Positions 10,456-21,345 of a stretch of DNA of 64,000 nt are shown here, piece by piece. A model generated the notes under the pieces. That model was not told the origin of the DNA and ran no database searches. It worked only from the letters and a program-made list of their open reading frames with translations. A program made the position numbers and the translations under genes. Location: positions 30,031 through 94,030 of the forward strand of contig NZ_JAHUXA010000015.1 of the NCBI RefSeq assembly GCF_019218745.1, in the 5' to 3' direction. The first letter of the stretch is position 1. Each line of letters starts with the position of its first letter. The stretch is from Enterobacter sp. ENT03 (GTDB lineage Bacteria; Pseudomonadota; Gammaproteobacteria; Enterobacterales; Enterobacteriaceae).

Positions 10456-11886
10456 TTACTGCATCAACAGATAAAGAGAAGTGTCGCCACGCTGAATGTT
10501 CAGCGCCAGCACCGACGGTTTGCTGTCGAGGATCTTACGCAGTTCAGCAATATTTTTTACCGTCTGCTGATTTGCGCCGATGATCACATCACCTTTTTTC
10601 AGGCCGATGCGGGCAGCCGGTGAATTGGCTTTCACATTGTTGATCGTCACGCCCTGATCCTGGCCTTTATTGCTCATTTCCGCGCCTTCAATACCGCTGA
10701 AGACGGTGCTGGAATCTACCTGATTCTGGCTACTCTGTTGCAGTTCCAGGGTCACGGTCACCGGTTTCCCGTCACGCAGCAGGCCAAGGGAGACTTTGCT
10801 GCCAATCGGCATGGAACCCACTTCCGCGCGCAGCGCCGCGAAGCTGCTGATCGCCTTACCGTTAAGCGAGGTGATCACGTCACCCGCTTTGATACCGGCT
10901 TTCGCAGCAGACGAGTTCGGCATCACCTGGCTGACGAAGGCCCCGCGCTGGGCATCGACTTTCATCGCTTTCGCCAGTTCAGAGTTGAGCTCAGTACCGA
11001 GAATACCCAGTTCACCACGGCGGACCTGGCCGAACTCCACCATCTGCGCGGTCAGGTTTTTCACCATGTTGCTTGGGATAGCAAAACCGATACCGATGTT
11101 GCCGCCGTCCGGTGCGAGGATCGCGGTATTAATACCGATCAGCTCACCGTTCAGGTTGACCAGCGCACCGCCGGAGTTACCGCGGTTAATGGCCGCATCG
11201 GTCTGGATAAAGTTTTCATAGTTTTCTGCGTTCAGACCGCTACGGCCCAGCGCCGACACGATCCCGGAGGTGACGGTTTCACCCAGACCGAAGGGGTTAC
11301 CAATCGCCACCGTATAGTCACCCACGCGCAGCGCGTCGGAGTCAGCCAGCTTAATCGCCGTCAGGTTTTTCGGACTCTGGATCTGGATCAGCGCCAGGTC
11401 AGAGCGCGGATCTTTACCCACGACTTTCGCGTCAAATTTACGTCCGTCGCCCAACTGCACTTTAATGGTGGTGGCGTTATCCACCACGTGGTTGTTAGTG
11501 ACGACATAGCCTTTTGCGGCATCAATAATTACGCCGGATCCCAGCGCCATGAATTTTTGTTGCTGACCGCCATCAGCGTCGCCGGGCGCACCGCCCTGGC
11601 AGAATGGCGAGCTCTGGAACGGCGATCCGTCCTGACAGAACGGGGAGTTATCACCGAAGAATTGCTGGAAGTTGCGGCCCATACGCGGCGTGTTGACCGT
11701 GGTGCTGCCTTCCACGTTAATGCTTACTACCGATGGCATTACCTTTTCCAGCATCGGCGCCAGACTCGGCATCGGCTGCGCGGCAGGCGCAGAGGACGCC
11801 GTTTCAGCCGCCATGGCTGACATCGGAGAAAGCGCTAAACCTAAACTTAAAGCCAGTGCACTCATTGCTAACGTCGTTTTTTTCAT
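10456..11886 (-). CDS. degP: Periplasmic serine protease/chaperone DegP (HtrA)
   Basis: Protein of 476 residues (E. coli 474). It degrades or refolds misfolded envelope proteins in the periplasm and assembles from trimers into cages. The start at 11886 gives the signal peptide MKKTTLAMSALALSLG... cleaved after AMA near residue 26. The protease domain carries the triad in NNHVVDNA (His), SDLALIQIQ (Asp) and GNSGGAL (Ser). The regulatory LA loop near 80-105 has two cysteines in SPFCQ repeats. Two PDZ domains follow, at about 285-375 and 395-470. The frame is open further upstream, but those residues cross the sigma-E promoter and are not family-like. Confidence 0.98.
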   Translation of the reverse strand: MKKTTLAMSALALSLGLALSPMSAMAAETASSAPAAQPMPSLAPMLEKVMPSVVSINVEGSTTVNTPRMGRNFQQFFGDNSPFCQDGSPFQSSPFCQGGAPGDADGGQQQKFMALGSGVIIDAAKGYVVTNNHVVDNATTIKVQLGDGRKFDAKVVGKDPRSDLALIQIQSPKNLTAIKLADSDALRVGDYTVAIGNPFGLGETVTSGIVSALGRSGLNAENYENFIQTDAAINRGNSGGALVNLNGELIGINTAILAPDGGNIGIGFAIPSNMVKNLTAQMVEFGQVRRGELGILGTELNSELAKAMKVDAQRGAFVSQVMPNSSAAKAGIKAGDVITSLNGKAISSFAALRAEVGSMPIGSKVSLGLLRDGKPVTVTLELQQSSQNQVDSSTVFSGIEGAEMSNKGQDQGVTINNVKANSPAARIGLKKGDVIIGANQQTVKNIAELRKILDSKPSVLALNIQRGDTSLYLLMQ

Positions 11887-11936
11887 CTTTTTCAATCTCT
11901 GATTACTGATTACGCAAAAGGGCTGTGTTGTTTCAG

Positions 11937-11964
11937 TGAGAGTCGATTTATAGCGCGAAGTTCC
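11937..11964 (-). promoter_or_regulatory. Sigma-E promoter of degP
   Basis: Minus-strand GGAACTT (11958-11964), a 16-bp spacer and TCTCA (11937-11941) match the sigma-E consensus and the position of the known E. coli degP promoter, giving a leader of about 45 nt. Confidence 0.85.
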
Positions 11965-12022
11965 AAAGCGAACTTTCTGCAAAAGTAAAAATTTATTGTC
12001 GGCCTTTACAATTGCCGCACTA

Positions 12023-13537
12023 TTATTCAACGGCCATTAAACGGCGGTATTCATCCCAGGCGTACAGGTCGGTCATGCCGCTGATATAATCCTGGATCAG
12101 ACGACAACGGTAATAAAACTCCAGAACCGGGAAGTCTGTCGCCGCGCGATCTAATTTACTGACCGCTTCTACATACGCCAGCCGATGACGTGTCGAGAGC
12201 TTATGAAAGAGACGCGTTTCAATCGGGAAGCGGCGCAGTCGTTCTTTTTCCGCCAGCTCGCTAAAATCGTTCCACGTTAATTGCAGCAGCGGGCGGTAAA
12301 TATCCAGCAGACCGCTAATCACCCGATAACCCTGCAATTCCAGCTGCTCTACATCGGGGTGACTAAAGACATTTTCAACCGCAACGTTCTTATATAATTC
12401 AAGTAATTGACTGTAACCACTTTCGTCTTCCAGCAGCGCATGATTAAACTCACCGGAGAAGATCTGCGGCAGATTATCAATAAAACGCTGTGCCGCATAA
12501 GGCACCAGCTTATTAAGCGTATTGACCCGCAAATACATAAAGAACTGATCTTCCGCACTGCGACTTAACCGGTTGGCGCGGGATTTATCCCAGGCGTTTT
12601 CTACCACCTGGGCAAACAGCGAGCCTTTTTCATGGTTGCCCCAGGCATCATAAAGATGCTGGTAAAGCTGTTCGACGGTAAATATTCTTTTCTCAACGGC
12701 ATCCTCCAGATCGGCGACGCAATAAGAAATATCATCCGCCGCCTCCATCACCCAGGTGAGGGGAAAACGGCTGAACGTATCCAGCTCCAGCTCTTTACGC
12801 AAACGCGCAACGTAGGCGTCCTCGGAAAAATAATAGCCTGGCTTCTTCATTAAATAATTATGACTGGCTGGCGGCTCGCCTACCCACCACGCCGGACGGG
12901 TATATTTTAAAATACAGCCCACCTGCGCCCAGGTAAGATTCATACGCATCAGCGTATGTACCAGGCGGACGCCCTGCGCATTGCCTTCGAAGTGACACAG
13001 ATCCTGGCGAACTTTACGCCGTAACTCATTTTGCACGTCCTCCCCTTCCCGCAGACGCAGCGCGGTCACCTGGCAGCGATCGCTGCTCAGCGGCTGGCTG
13101 GTGGCATCTTCCGGGAACAGGCGCTGACGAAACCAGTCGTTGATTGCCGCTTCGCCAAAATGACCGAACGGCGGGTTACCAATGTCGTGCATCAGACAGG
13201 CCATCTCAACGATGCTTTCAAAGGGTCCGGTCAGTTCATCCAGACCATAGGTTTCCAGCAGCCGCTGCTCTTTCAGGCGGCTCAGGATCTCTTTCGCGAT
13301 GTAACGCCCCACCTGCTGTACTTCCAGAGAGTGCGTCAACCGGGTACGTACAGCCGCATTGCGCTCGAGCGGGAAGACCTGTGTTTTCTGTTGCAGACGG
13401 CGGATCGCCGGGGAATTCACGATGCGCCCGCGATCGCTTTCAAAAATACGCAGGATCTCGTGTTCGGTTTTGACGCCCTGCGGTGAACGGTAGCGACGAT
13501 GCCAGTTTATTTTTCTGCGAAAATCGATCTCAGCCAT
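12023..13537 (-). CDS. dgt: Deoxyguanosinetriphosphate triphosphohydrolase
   Basis: Protein of 504 residues (E. coli 505). It hydrolyses dGTP to deoxyguanosine and triphosphate and so affects the dGTP pool and mutation rate. HD-domain metal ligands are visible in [15 protein letters not shown] (His, residues 65-79) and [16 protein letters not shown] near residue 117 (His-Asp). [17 protein letters not shown] near 276 supplies the distal Asp. It is divergent from mtn across 107 bp and lies just upstream of degP on the same strand. Its 3' end abuts the degP control region, so degP transcription could also receive read-through from dgt. Confidence 0.97.
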   Translation of the reverse strand: MAEIDFRRKINWHRRYRSPQGVKTEHEILRIFESDRGRIVNSPAIRRLQQKTQVFPLERNAAVRTRLTHSLEVQQVGRYIAKEILSRLKEQRLLETYGLDELTGPFESIVEMACLMHDIGNPPFGHFGEAAINDWFRQRLFPEDATSQPLSSDRCQVTALRLREGEDVQNELRRKVRQDLCHFEGNAQGVRLVHTLMRMNLTWAQVGCILKYTRPAWWVGEPPASHNYLMKKPGYYFSEDAYVARLRKELELDTFSRFPLTWVMEAADDISYCVADLEDAVEKRIFTVEQLYQHLYDAWGNHEKGSLFAQVVENAWDKSRANRLSRSAEDQFFMYLRVNTLNKLVPYAAQRFIDNLPQIFSGEFNHALLEDESGYSQLLELYKNVAVENVFSHPDVEQLELQGYRVISGLLDIYRPLLQLTWNDFSELAEKERLRRFPIETRLFHKLSTRHRLAYVEAVSKLDRAATDFPVLEFYYRCRLIQDYISGMTDLYAWDEYRRLMAVE

Positions 13538-13644
13538 TTCTTCTCCCGCGATCGCGCGTCATGTGAAGTAATGCATTCCTGCCTGCCATGATAGACTATG
13601 CCCTGAAAACGTAACTCTGTCTTATCACATTAGCGAGTATCTCT

Positions 13645-14343
13645 ATGAAAGTTGGCATTATTGGTGCAATGGAAGAAGAAGTGACGCTGCTGCGTGACAA
13701 AATCGAAAATCGCCAGACGCTGAATATCGCGGGCTGCGAAATTTACACCGGTACGCTCAATGGCACAGAAGTCGCCCTGCTGAAATCGGGCATTGGCAAA
13801 GTCGCGGCGGCGATGGGTGCCACCCTGCTGCTGGAGCGCTGCAAACCTGATGTGATCATTAACACCGGCTCCGCTGGCGGTCTGGCACCGACGCTGAAAG
13901 TGGGTGATATTGTGGTGTCCGATGAAGCGCGCTATCACGATGCCGACGTCACCGCGTTTGGCTACGAGCTCGGCCAGTTACCAGGCTGCCCGGCGGGCTT
14001 TAAAGCCGACGAGAAACTGGTTGCCGCCGCTGAAACCTGCATTGCTGAACTGAACCTGCACGCCGTGCGCGGGCTGATTGTCAGCGGTGATGCCTTTATC
14101 AATGGTGCCGAAAACCTCGCAAAAATTCGCCATAACTTCCCGCAGGCGATTGCCGTTGAGATGGAAGCAACGGCGATTGCCCACGTATGCCACAACATGG
14201 GCGTGCCTTTTGTGGTGGTGCGCGCCATTTCCGACGTAGCCGATCAGGAATCCCACCTGAGCTTTGACGAGTTCCTCGTGGTGGCGGCGAAGCAGTCCAG
14301 CCTGATGGTTGAGACGCTGGTGCAGAACCTGACGCGTGGCTAA
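13645..14343 (+). CDS. mtn: 5'-methylthioadenosine/S-adenosylhomocysteine nucleosidase
   Basis: Protein of 232 residues, E. coli length (gene also called mtnN or pfs). It cleaves adenine from methylthioadenosine and S-adenosylhomocysteine, which recycles by-products of spermidine synthesis and methylation and yields the autoinducer-2 precursor S-ribosylhomocysteine. Catalytic residues are visible: Glu12 in [13 protein letters not shown], Glu in [13 protein letters not shown] near 174 and Asp in VRAISDVAD near 197. The 3' end overlaps btuF by 8 bp, which suggests translational coupling. SpeE, a source of its substrate, is encoded elsewhere in the window. Confidence 0.98.
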   Translation: MKVGIIGAMEEEVTLLRDKIENRQTLNIAGCEIYTGTLNGTEVALLKSGIGKVAAAMGATLLLERCKPDVIINTGSAGGLAPTLKVGDIVVSDEARYHDADVTAFGYELGQLPGCPAGFKADEKLVAAAETCIAELNLHAVRGLIVSGDAFINGAENLAKIRHNFPQAIAVEMEATAIAHVCHNMGVPFVVVRAISDVADQESHLSFDEFLVVAAKQSSLMVETLVQNLTRG

Positions 14344-15136
14344 GCGTTCACTAAGGGCGCTTGCCGCCCTGTTTCTGCTGACACCAGCATGGCTGTATGC
14401 TGCGCCGCGCGTGATTTCCCTTTCGCCTGGCAATACTGAACTGGCGTTTGCCGCCGGGATCACGCCGGTGGGCGTCAGCAGCTATTCCGATTACCCGCCA
14501 GAAGCCCGCAAAATCGAGCAGATCGCCAGCTGGCAGGGCATTAATTTTGAGCGCATCGTGGCGCTTAAGCCCGACGTGGTGCTGGCCTGGCGCGGCGGCA
14601 ATGCCGAGCGACAGGTAAACCAGCTCACCCGTTTTGGTATTCGCGTGTTGTGGATCGACGCCGAAAGTATCGAACAGGTGGCGCACGCGCTGGAGCAACT
14701 CGCCGAATACAGCCCGCATCCTGAACAGGGCCGCGCCCGCGCGCAGGCCATCCTCAGCGACTATGCTGCTCTGAAAACGCAGTATGCCAGTGCGCCAAAG
14801 AAACGTGTCTTTATGCAGTTCAGTACCCACCCGCTGTTTACCAGCGGCAGCGGAACTATCCAGCACCAGGTGGTGACGCTGTGCGGCGGTGACAATATCT
14901 TTGCTTCCGCACGGGTTCCCTGGCCGCAGGTGAGCCGTGAACAGGTGCTGGCCCGCGATCCGCAGGCCATTGTGGTCAGCGGGGGAGCGGACGCTATTCC
15001 GAAAGTGAAAGCATTCTGGAATAATCATCTCAAAAGTGAGGTGATCGCCCTCAATAGTGACTGGTTTGAACGAGCTTCCCCGCGTATTATCCTCGCCGCA
15101 AAACAACTCTGTACCGCTCTCGCACAGGTAAAATAA
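14336..15136 (+). CDS. btuF: Vitamin B12 periplasmic binding protein
   Basis: Protein of 266 residues. It captures cobalamin in the periplasm and delivers it to the BtuCD importer, which is not in this window. The signal peptide [20 protein letters not shown] ends at YAA near residue 23. The mature part begins [18 protein letters not shown], typical of class III binding proteins. Two cysteines, in TLCGGDN near 184 and KQLCTAL near 260, match the E. coli disulfide. It overlaps mtn by 8 bp and is followed by yadS after one base, forming a compact mtn-btuF-yadS operon. Confidence 0.96.
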   Translation: MAKRSLRALAALFLLTPAWLYAAPRVISLSPGNTELAFAAGITPVGVSSYSDYPPEARKIEQIASWQGINFERIVALKPDVVLAWRGGNAERQVNQLTRFGIRVLWIDAESIEQVAHALEQLAEYSPHPEQGRARAQAILSDYAALKTQYASAPKKRVFMQFSTHPLFTSGSGTIQHQVVTLCGGDNIFASARVPWPQVSREQVLARDPQAIVVSGGADAIPKVKAFWNNHLKSEVIALNSDWFERASPRIILAAKQLCTALAQVK

Positions 15137-15137
15137 A

Positions 15138-15761
15138 ATGCTTGTCTACTGGCTGGATATTATCGGCACCGCCGTTTTCGCCATCTCCGGCGTTCTGCTT
15201 GCCGGCAAACTGCGCATGGATCCCTTTGGCGTGCTGGTGTTGGGCGTGGTCACCGCTGTCGGTGGCGGCACCATCCGCGATATGGCACTGGATCACGGCC
15301 CGGTGTTCTGGGTCAAAGATCCTACCGATCTGGTGATCGCCATGGTCACCTGCCTGTTAACGATTCTTTTAGTTCGCCAGCCGCGGCGCCTGCCGAAATG
15401 GGTGCTGCCGGTGTTCGATGCCGTAGGGTTAGCGGTATTCGTAGGCATTGGCGTGAATAAAGCCTTTATGGCCGGAACCGGGCCGCTGGTGGCGATTTGT
15501 ATGGGGGTGGTGACTGGCGTGGGCGGCGGGATTATCCGCGATATGCTGGCCCGTGAAATCCCGATGATCCTGCGTACCGAAATTTATGCCACGGCCTGCA
15601 TTATCGGCGGCATCGTGCATGCGACGGCGTTTTACACCTTCGGCGTACCGCTGGAAACGGCCAGTATGATTGGGATGGTGGTGACGCTCGCCATTCGTCT
15701 GGCGGCGATCCGCTGGCATCTGAAGCTGCCGACGTTTGCGCTGGATGATAATCCGCGGTAG
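15138..15761 (+). CDS. yadS: TRIC-family cation channel protein YadS
   Basis: Inner-membrane protein of 207 residues with two homologous halves of three predicted membrane helices each plus a seventh helix. The halves share the glycine motifs GVVTAVGGGTIRDM (residues about 37-50) and GVVTGVGGGIIRDM (about 123-136), visibly duplicated. Prokaryotic TRIC proteins of this fold form trimeric potassium-permeable channels. The physiological role of YadS is not settled, and an older family name is UPF0126; it has been discussed as a possible amino-acid transporter. It is the third gene of the mtn-btuF-yadS unit. Confidence 0.9.
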   Translation: MLVYWLDIIGTAVFAISGVLLAGKLRMDPFGVLVLGVVTAVGGGTIRDMALDHGPVFWVKDPTDLVIAMVTCLLTILLVRQPRRLPKWVLPVFDAVGLAVFVGIGVNKAFMAGTGPLVAICMGVVTGVGGGIIRDMLAREIPMILRTEIYATACIIGGIVHATAFYTFGVPLETASMIGMVVTLAIRLAAIRWHLKLPTFALDDNPR

Positions 15762-15770
15762 GAAATGATA

Positions 15771-15910
15771 TTGCCCGGTGGCGCGATGCTTACCGGGCCT
15801 GGAACTGCCCTGCTTCGCCCGGTGGCGCTACGCTTACCGGGCCTACAACGACTTCAAAATAGTGTGATGATGTTTTACAGGCCGGGCAAGACGCCGTCGC
15901 CGCCCGGCAA
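15771..15910. repeat. REP cluster (BIME) between yadS and erpA
   Basis: Four REP-like units in 140 bp: TTGCCCGGTGGCGCGATGC at 15771, GCCCGGTGGCGCTACGC near 15820, then inverted units around 15880 and 15900 (CAGGCCGGGCAAGACG). They lie between the convergent genes yadS and erpA. Confidence 0.8.
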
Positions 15911-15919
15911 CAGCGCAAA

Positions 15920-16264
15920 TTAAATGCTAAATGACGACCCACACCCGCAGGTGCTTTTGGCGTTCGGGTTGGTGACCACAAAGCGCGATCCTTCCAGACC
16001 CTCGGTGTAATCCACCGCACCGCCCACCAGATATTGCAGGCTCATCGGATCCACCACCAGCGCCACACCGGATTTCTCAATGGTCATGTCGCCATCGTTA
16101 ATCTGATCGTCAAAGGTGAAACCGTACTGGAAGCCGCTGCAACCGCCGCCGGTAATGTAGACGCGCAGCTTGAGGTTCGGGTTTTCTTCGTCTGCGATCA
16201 GGTCTTTTACTTTTATGGCTGCTGCTTCGGTAAACTGCAGCGGCAGTGCTACTTCATCACTCAT
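15920..16264 (-). CDS. erpA: Iron-sulfur cluster insertion protein ErpA
   Basis: Protein of 114 residues, E. coli length; an A-type carrier that passes Fe-S clusters to targets such as IspG and IspH of the isoprenoid pathway. The three cluster cysteines are present: Cys42 (GGGCSGFQY), Cys106 and Cys108 (STCGCGS near the C-terminus). The start at 16264 ([15 protein letters not shown]) matches the family; eleven extra in-frame codons upstream are not conserved. A sigma-70-like promoter sits across the 3' end of clcA. IscR control is known in E. coli; I did not identify a clear IscR site by eye. Confidence 0.97.
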   Translation of the reverse strand: MSDEVALPLQFTEAAAIKVKDLIADEENPNLKLRVYITGGGCSGFQYGFTFDDQINDGDMTIEKSGVALVVDPMSLQYLVGGAVDYTEGLEGSRFVVTNPNAKSTCGCGSSFSI

Positions 16265-16319
16265 TTTTTGCTCCCATTGATACGGCGATGCGGGCAAAAA
16301 TTAACCCGATCTTTAAATT

Positions 16320-16348
16320 ATTATCTAATACCCTGGTAAATCGTTCAA
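16320..16348 (-). promoter_or_regulatory. erpA promoter
   Basis: Minus-strand TTGAAC (16343-16348), a 17-bp spacer and GATAAT (16320-16325). It overlaps the last codons of clcA and gives a leader of about 50 nt. Confidence 0.65.
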
Positions 16349-17766
16349 GTATTCTCCTTGAATGCCTGCGCGTGGGTCTTTGCCTCAAGGTCAGCTTCCT
16401 GTCTTGCCAGCGTGCGGGCGAGGATCGTCGAGTATAACGGTTTGCCGCCTAAAAATTGTGCCAGTAGTGTTGCGCCAAGACAGGTAATAATCATTGGCAA
16501 TATGAGCTGATAATTGTCGGTCATTTCCAGAACCAGCACGATGCCGGTGAGCGGCGCACGCACGGAAGCCGCCAGCAGCGCGCCCATCCCGGCGATAGCA
16601 AAGGTGCCCGCCTCCAGATGATAAGCCGGAAACAGCCCGGCGCAGGCCATGCCAAACGCTGTACCTAACAGCGTACCCAGCGCCAGCATCGGTGCGAAAA
16701 TCCCACCCGGCGCGCCCGACGAAAAGCACAATAATGTGGTGATCACCCTGGCAACAAAGATGAACAGCAGCATCCCCACTGCGTAATTTCCGGCAGCAGC
16801 AATCGGGATCAGCATAAAACCGCCGCCAGCGATTTCCGGCACGATCAGTCCCAGCACACCGCACAGGCCGCCGATAAGACCGCCGATCAGCACCCATTTT
16901 TTGATCTCACCGCCGTGCAGCCGGGCGAACATATCCTGCGTGCGCAGCACCAGCGAATTAAACAGTGGTCCGACGCAGCCGAACACCATGCCGAGCACAA
17001 GATAAAGCCACAGCGTATTGACCGGCGCATTCGCCAGCTTGCCGACTTCAATCACCGCGCCTTCGCCGTTAAAAATGCGGAACACGATGCTCGACATGAT
17101 CACGCCGGTAAATACGGCTTTGATGGAAATCAGGTTGTAGCGAAACTGCGGGCGCATCTCTTCGAGGATAAATAAAATGCCCGCCAGCGGCGCGTTAAAC
17201 GCCGCCGACAGCCCCGCTGCCGCGCCGGTAGCCAGCAGCGTGTGGCGGGCTTCGGCGCTGCGCATGCGGAAAATATCCAGCACCATACGGCCAACATTTC
17301 CACCAAGCTGCACCGTCGGCCCTTCCCGCCCCAGTACCATGCCCGCACCGAGCGTACCCAAACCGCCGATGAATTTGACCGGCAATACGCGCCACCAGCG
17401 TACCGGGCGTAACTCCTCCAGCGCGCCTTCTATTTCCGGTATACCCGAGCCGCCCGCTTCCGGCGCAAAGCGTCGCACCAGAAAATAACCAACCATCGCC
17501 AGCAGCGCCGACAGTACAAAGGCCAGCGGCCACACCAGCCAGGCGCGATCCGCTACCTGCGCCAGCGTACCAATGCGCATGTTTGACACCCCGTTTACTG
17601 CTTTCTCGAACGCCACGCCGACCAGACCCGCGAGGGTGCCGACCAGCGCTGCCATCAACAGGATCGCCAGCGGCGTTTTGTCGCGCTGCAACAGACGGCG
17701 GATCAGATCGCCCCGCCGTAAACGCACCAGTTGTTGTGTACGGAATGAAGAATTTTCTGCTTTCAT
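16345..17766 (-). CDS. clcA: H+/Cl- exchange transporter ClcA
   Basis: Protein of 473 residues, E. coli length. This homodimeric inner-membrane antiporter swaps two Cl- for one H+ and supports extreme acid resistance. Selectivity-filter motifs are at the E. coli positions: GSGIP 106-110, GREGP 146-150 with the gating Glu148, and GGIFAP near 355. The internal proton Glu203 is in [10 protein letters not shown]. The N-terminus is cytoplasmic and rich in Arg. It is divergent from hemL across 178 bp. Confidence 0.97.
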   Translation of the reverse strand: MKAENSSFRTQQLVRLRRGDLIRRLLQRDKTPLAILLMAALVGTLAGLVGVAFEKAVNGVSNMRIGTLAQVADRAWLVWPLAFVLSALLAMVGYFLVRRFAPEAGGSGIPEIEGALEELRPVRWWRVLPVKFIGGLGTLGAGMVLGREGPTVQLGGNVGRMVLDIFRMRSAEARHTLLATGAAAGLSAAFNAPLAGILFILEEMRPQFRYNLISIKAVFTGVIMSSIVFRIFNGEGAVIEVGKLANAPVNTLWLYLVLGMVFGCVGPLFNSLVLRTQDMFARLHGGEIKKWVLIGGLIGGLCGVLGLIVPEIAGGGFMLIPIAAAGNYAVGMLLFIFVARVITTLLCFSSGAPGGIFAPMLALGTLLGTAFGMACAGLFPAYHLEAGTFAIAGMGALLAASVRAPLTGIVLVLEMTDNYQLILPMIITCLGATLLAQFLGGKPLYSTILARTLARQEADLEAKTHAQAFKENT

Positions 17767-17944
17767 AGTGGCTTAAATTATTCGTCACACAAATGAGTTG
17801 GCCTATTTTAAACCTGCGTACCGCCCTGGTGGCAATAAAAATGCTCGCAAAAGTGCCCTTTCCATCGGGCGAAACTTTTATAACCTTTGGCGAATACTTT
17901 AGAATGGCCGATAAATCCTTTTTCCACGAACCAGGAACTCACTT

Positions 17945-19225
17945 ATGAGTAAGTCTCAAGACCTCTATAGCGCCGCACGTAAACTCATCCCCGGCGGCGT
18001 AAACTCGCCGGTACGCGCGTTTACCGGCGTCGGCGGCACGCCGCTGTTTATTGAGCGTGCGGATGGTGCTTACCTGTACGATGCCGATGGCAAAGCCTAC
18101 GTGGATTATGTCGGCTCCTGGGGACCGATGGTGCTGGGGCATAACCACCCGGCGATCCGCAACGCAGTCATTGAGGCCGCGGAGCGCGGCCTGAGCTTCG
18201 GCGCGCCGACCGAAATGGAAGTAAAAATGGCGGCGCTGGTCACCGAACTGGTGCCGACCATGGACATGGTGCGCATGGTGAACTCCGGTACCGAAGCCAC
18301 CATGAGCGCGATCCGTCTGGCGCGTGGCTTCACCGGCCGCGACAAAATCATCAAATTCGAAGGCTGCTACCACGGTCACGCCGACTGCCTGCTGGTGAAA
18401 GCGGGGTCCGGCGCGCTGACCCTCGGCCAGCCGAATTCGCCAGGCGTTCCGGCCGACTTTGCGAAGCATACCCTGACCTGCACCTATAACGATCTGACCT
18501 CCGTGCGCGACGCGTTCGAAGAGTTCCCGCAGGAGATCGCCTGCATCATCGTCGAACCGGTAGCGGGCAACATGAACTGCATTCCGCCGCAGCCGGACTT
18601 CCTGCCGGGCCTGCGTGCGCTGTGCGATGAATTTGGCGCGCTGCTGATCATCGACGAAGTGATGACCGGCTTCCGCGTGGCGCTGGCGGGCGCACAGTCT
18701 TACTACGATGTGGTGCCGGATCTGACCTGTCTGGGCAAAATCATCGGCGGCGGTATGCCGGTGGGTGCCTTTGGCGGTCGTCGTGATGTGATGGAGGCGC
18801 TGGCCCCGACCGGCCCGGTTTATCAGGCGGGTACGCTGTCCGGCAACCCGATTGCCATGGCGGCAGGCTATGCCTGTTTAACGGAAGTCTCCCAGCCTGG
18901 CGTGCACGAAACCCTGACCGATCTGACCACCCGTCTGGCAAATGGTCTGCTGGATGCGGCGCAGGAAACCGGTGTGCCGCTGGTCGTGAACCACGTTGGC
19001 GGTATGTTCGGTATTTTCTTCACCGACGCGCCCGAAGTGACCTGCTATCAGGATGTGCTGAAGTGCGACGTGGAGCGCTTTAAGCGTTTCTTCCATCTGA
19101 TGCTGGAAGAAGGTATCTACCTGGCACCGTCGGCGTTCGAAGCGGGCTTTATGTCCGTGGCGCACAGTGAAGAAGATATTAATAAAACGATTGATGCGGC
19201 GCGTAAGGTGTTTGCGCAGCTGTAA
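17945..19225 (+). CDS. hemL: Glutamate-1-semialdehyde 2,1-aminomutase
   Basis: Protein of 426 residues, E. coli length. This PLP enzyme makes 5-aminolevulinate from glutamate-1-semialdehyde, the C5 route to haem. It is a class-III aminotransferase; the Schiff-base Lys265 is in [24 protein letters not shown] at about 235-244 carries the Asp that binds the PLP ring nitrogen, and VNSGTEATM near 112-120 binds phosphate. The start [20 protein letters not shown] is conserved. It is followed by a REP cluster and then the convergent fhu operon. Confidence 0.98.
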   Translation: MSKSQDLYSAARKLIPGGVNSPVRAFTGVGGTPLFIERADGAYLYDADGKAYVDYVGSWGPMVLGHNHPAIRNAVIEAAERGLSFGAPTEMEVKMAALVTELVPTMDMVRMVNSGTEATMSAIRLARGFTGRDKIIKFEGCYHGHADCLLVKAGSGALTLGQPNSPGVPADFAKHTLTCTYNDLTSVRDAFEEFPQEIACIIVEPVAGNMNCIPPQPDFLPGLRALCDEFGALLIIDEVMTGFRVALAGAQSYYDVVPDLTCLGKIIGGGMPVGAFGGRRDVMEALAPTGPVYQAGTLSGNPIAMAAGYACLTEVSQPGVHETLTDLTTRLANGLLDAAQETGVPLVVNHVGGMFGIFFTDAPEVTCYQDVLKCDVERFKRFFHLMLEEGIYLAPSAFEAGFMSVAHSEEDINKTIDAARKVFAQL

Positions 19226-19236
19226 TGGTTGTTATT

Positions 19237-19358
19237 GTGCCCGGCGGCGCATGCTTGCCGGGCCTACAATGCTGTAAATGTTGTTATGCCGGGTGGCGCT
19301 TCGCTTACACCGGCCTACAAATTTTGCGTAGGTCGGGTAAGCGAAGCGCCACCCGACA
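19237..19358. repeat. REP cluster (BIME) between hemL and fhuB
   Basis: Three REP-like units alternate in orientation: GCCCGGCGGCGCATGCTTGC at 19238, ATGCCGGGTGGCGCTTCGC near 19286 and the inverted GTAGGTCGGGTAAGCGAAGC near 19328. The last ends 5 bp before the fhuB stop. Confidence 0.8.
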
Positions 19359-19362
19359 TTTC

Positions 19363-21345
19363 TCACCGGCTTTGCTTTCGTAGCAAATAGATAAAGTACG
19401 GCGCGCCGATAAAGGTCGACAGCAGCCCGGCCGGGATCTGGTACGGGAACATGATCATCCGTCCACACCAGTCCGCGAACACCAGCAGTAATCCCCCCGT
19501 TAAGGCAGACATCACCATATGCGGCATTGTGCGGCGAAAGCCCATCATACGCGCGATATGCGGTGCCATCAGGCCGACAAAACTCAGCGGGCCGATAGTC
19601 ATGGTCGCAGCGGCGGTCAGACAGGATGCCAGCAACAACAGCCCTACGCGCGACGGCGTGAGCGCCACCCCCACCGCACGTGCGGTTTCACCGCCCAGCG
19701 GCAGAATAGTCAGCCAGCGGCGGCACAGCGGCGTAAGGGCCAGCAGCACGACAGTGGCGACCATCGCCCACATTACTTGTTGCATCGTCGCGTTATACGT
19801 GGAACCTGAGATCCACGTCAGGATCTGCGCCATGCGCGGATCGCCGCTCGCCTGTAACATCATCAGCAGCATCGTGAAAGCGGTACTGAGCGCCATCCCC
19901 GCCAGCAGCATGCGGTGCGGCGAGAATCCCCCGCGCCCGGCGGCCAGCATGATGATCAGCAGAGTGCCCGCCGCCCCCAGACTGCCCGCAGGCAACAGCC
20001 AGCCAAAGGCATTACCCGGTACAAAGAACAGCATCACCACCACGCCGAAGGCCGCGCCGGAGCTGATGCCCAGCACTTCGGGACTGGCCATCGGATTGCC
20101 GGTCAGGCGCTGGATAATACACCCGGCCACCGCCAGCATCACGCCCGCCGTCAGCGCCGCCAGAATACGCGGCGCGCGCCACTGCATCAGTTCATTGAGC
20201 AGCGAGCCGCTCGCCCAGTGCCAGCCCTGCGCATCGCGTCCTAACGACAGCGCCGCCGTCATGCCAAGCAGCAACACGATGACGCCAGCCAGCGCAAACA
20301 AGCGCACATGCTGGCGTTCAGTGGCTACACGATCGCCGCCGTCCATCGATGGCGCGCTCATGCTCTTCAGACGTGGCAACAGCCACAGCAGCAGCGGTGC
20401 GCCCACCAGCGCCGTCACCGATCCGGTGGAGACTTCCATCCACACGCGCATCAGCCAGAGCACCACCTGATCGGAGAGCCAGAGGATCAGCGCGCCAATC
20501 AGCGGCGCAAGTAGCAGTCGCGACAGCAGACGCCGCGCGCCGAGCATTTTCGCCAGCAGCGGCGCGAACAGGCCAATAAAACCGATAATGCCGACCGCGT
20601 TGACCAGCAGCGCACTGAGCACAATCGCCAGCATCAGCGCGCCAAGTCTGGCGAGGGACAGCGCAAGGCCCAGGTTACGCGCCACGCCGTCATCCAGCCC
20701 CATCAGCGTCAGCGGCCGCAACAGCAACAGCGTTAACAGCACGCCGCCCAGCAGTTGCGGCCACAGGCGCTGCACCACACTCCAGTCGGTCTGCGTCAGC
20801 GTGCCGGTGCTCCACAAGAACATGCTTTGCAGCTGATCGTGGTGAAACAGTACCAGTAGCTGATTGATCGCCCCGCAGTACAGGCTGACAACCAGCCCCG
20901 CGAGGATCAGCGTCACCGGTGAGAGGCGTTTGCCCCAGGCGACGCCAAACACCAGCGCGCCCACGATGCAGGCCCCGGCCAGTGCGGCAAACTGCGTGGT
21001 CATCACGCCCGGCATCGACCATAGCGTGGTGAGGGTGATCCCCAGTTGCGCACCGGTAGCGACGCCGAGCGTGGTCGGCTCCGCCAGCGGGTTACGCAGC
21101 ACCTGCTGGAACAGCACGCCCACCAGTCCCAGTCCTGCGCCCACCAGCAGCGAAATCGCCAGCCGTGGCAGCAGACTGTAATGGAACAGCATCTGCTCAA
21201 TCGAATTAATGTCCGGTTGCCAGAAACCCTGTTGCCACTGCGCACGGGGCAGCCCGGCGTTGAGGTTATTCCACGTCAGGCCCAGGGCGACGATAAACAA
21301 CACCGCAAGCAGCACCGCCGGGAAAGGCGCGATACGACGGCTCAT
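19363..21345 (-). CDS. fhuB: Ferric hydroxamate ABC transporter permease FhuB
   Basis: Protein of 660 residues, E. coli length. It is the inner-membrane channel for ferrichrome and other hydroxamates, working with FhuC and FhuD. It is a natural tandem fusion of two BtuC-type permease halves (about 1-330 and 331-660) with around 20 membrane helices in total. Each half carries a Gly-containing FhuC-contact segment: GFIGLFAPLLAKML near 235 and SFVGLMAPHIARMMG near 570. The start ATG overlaps the fhuD stop (ATGA, 21342-21345), showing translational coupling. It is the last gene of fhuACDB. Confidence 0.97.
   Translation of the reverse strand: MSRRIAPFPAVLLAVLFIVALGLTWNNLNAGLPRAQWQQGFWQPDINSIEQMLFHYSLLPRLAISLLVGAGLGLVGVLFQQVLRNPLAEPTTLGVATGAQLGITLTTLWSMPGVMTTQFAALAGACIVGALVFGVAWGKRLSPVTLILAGLVVSLYCGAINQLLVLFHHDQLQSMFLWSTGTLTQTDWSVVQRLWPQLLGGVLLTLLLLRPLTLMGLDDGVARNLGLALSLARLGALMLAIVLSALLVNAVGIIGFIGLFAPLLAKMLGARRLLSRLLLAPLIGALILWLSDQVVLWLMRVWMEVSTGSVTALVGAPLLLWLLPRLKSMSAPSMDGGDRVATERQHVRLFALAGVIVLLLGMTAALSLGRDAQGWHWASGSLLNELMQWRAPRILAALTAGVMLAVAGCIIQRLTGNPMASPEVLGISSGAAFGVVVMLFFVPGNAFGWLLPAGSLGAAGTLLIIMLAAGRGGFSPHRMLLAGMALSTAFTMLLMMLQASGDPRMAQILTWISGSTYNATMQQVMWAMVATVVLLALTPLCRRWLTILPLGGETARAVGVALTPSRVGLLLLASCLTAAATMTIGPLSFVGLMAPHIARMMGFRRTMPHMVMSALTGGLLLVFADWCGRMIMFPYQIPAGLLSTFIGAPYFIYLLRKQSR

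Noticed and set aside
10738..11820. A 360-codon frame antisense to degP
   Set aside because: Arg/His-rich translation with no recognisable domain; degP on the other strand is certain.
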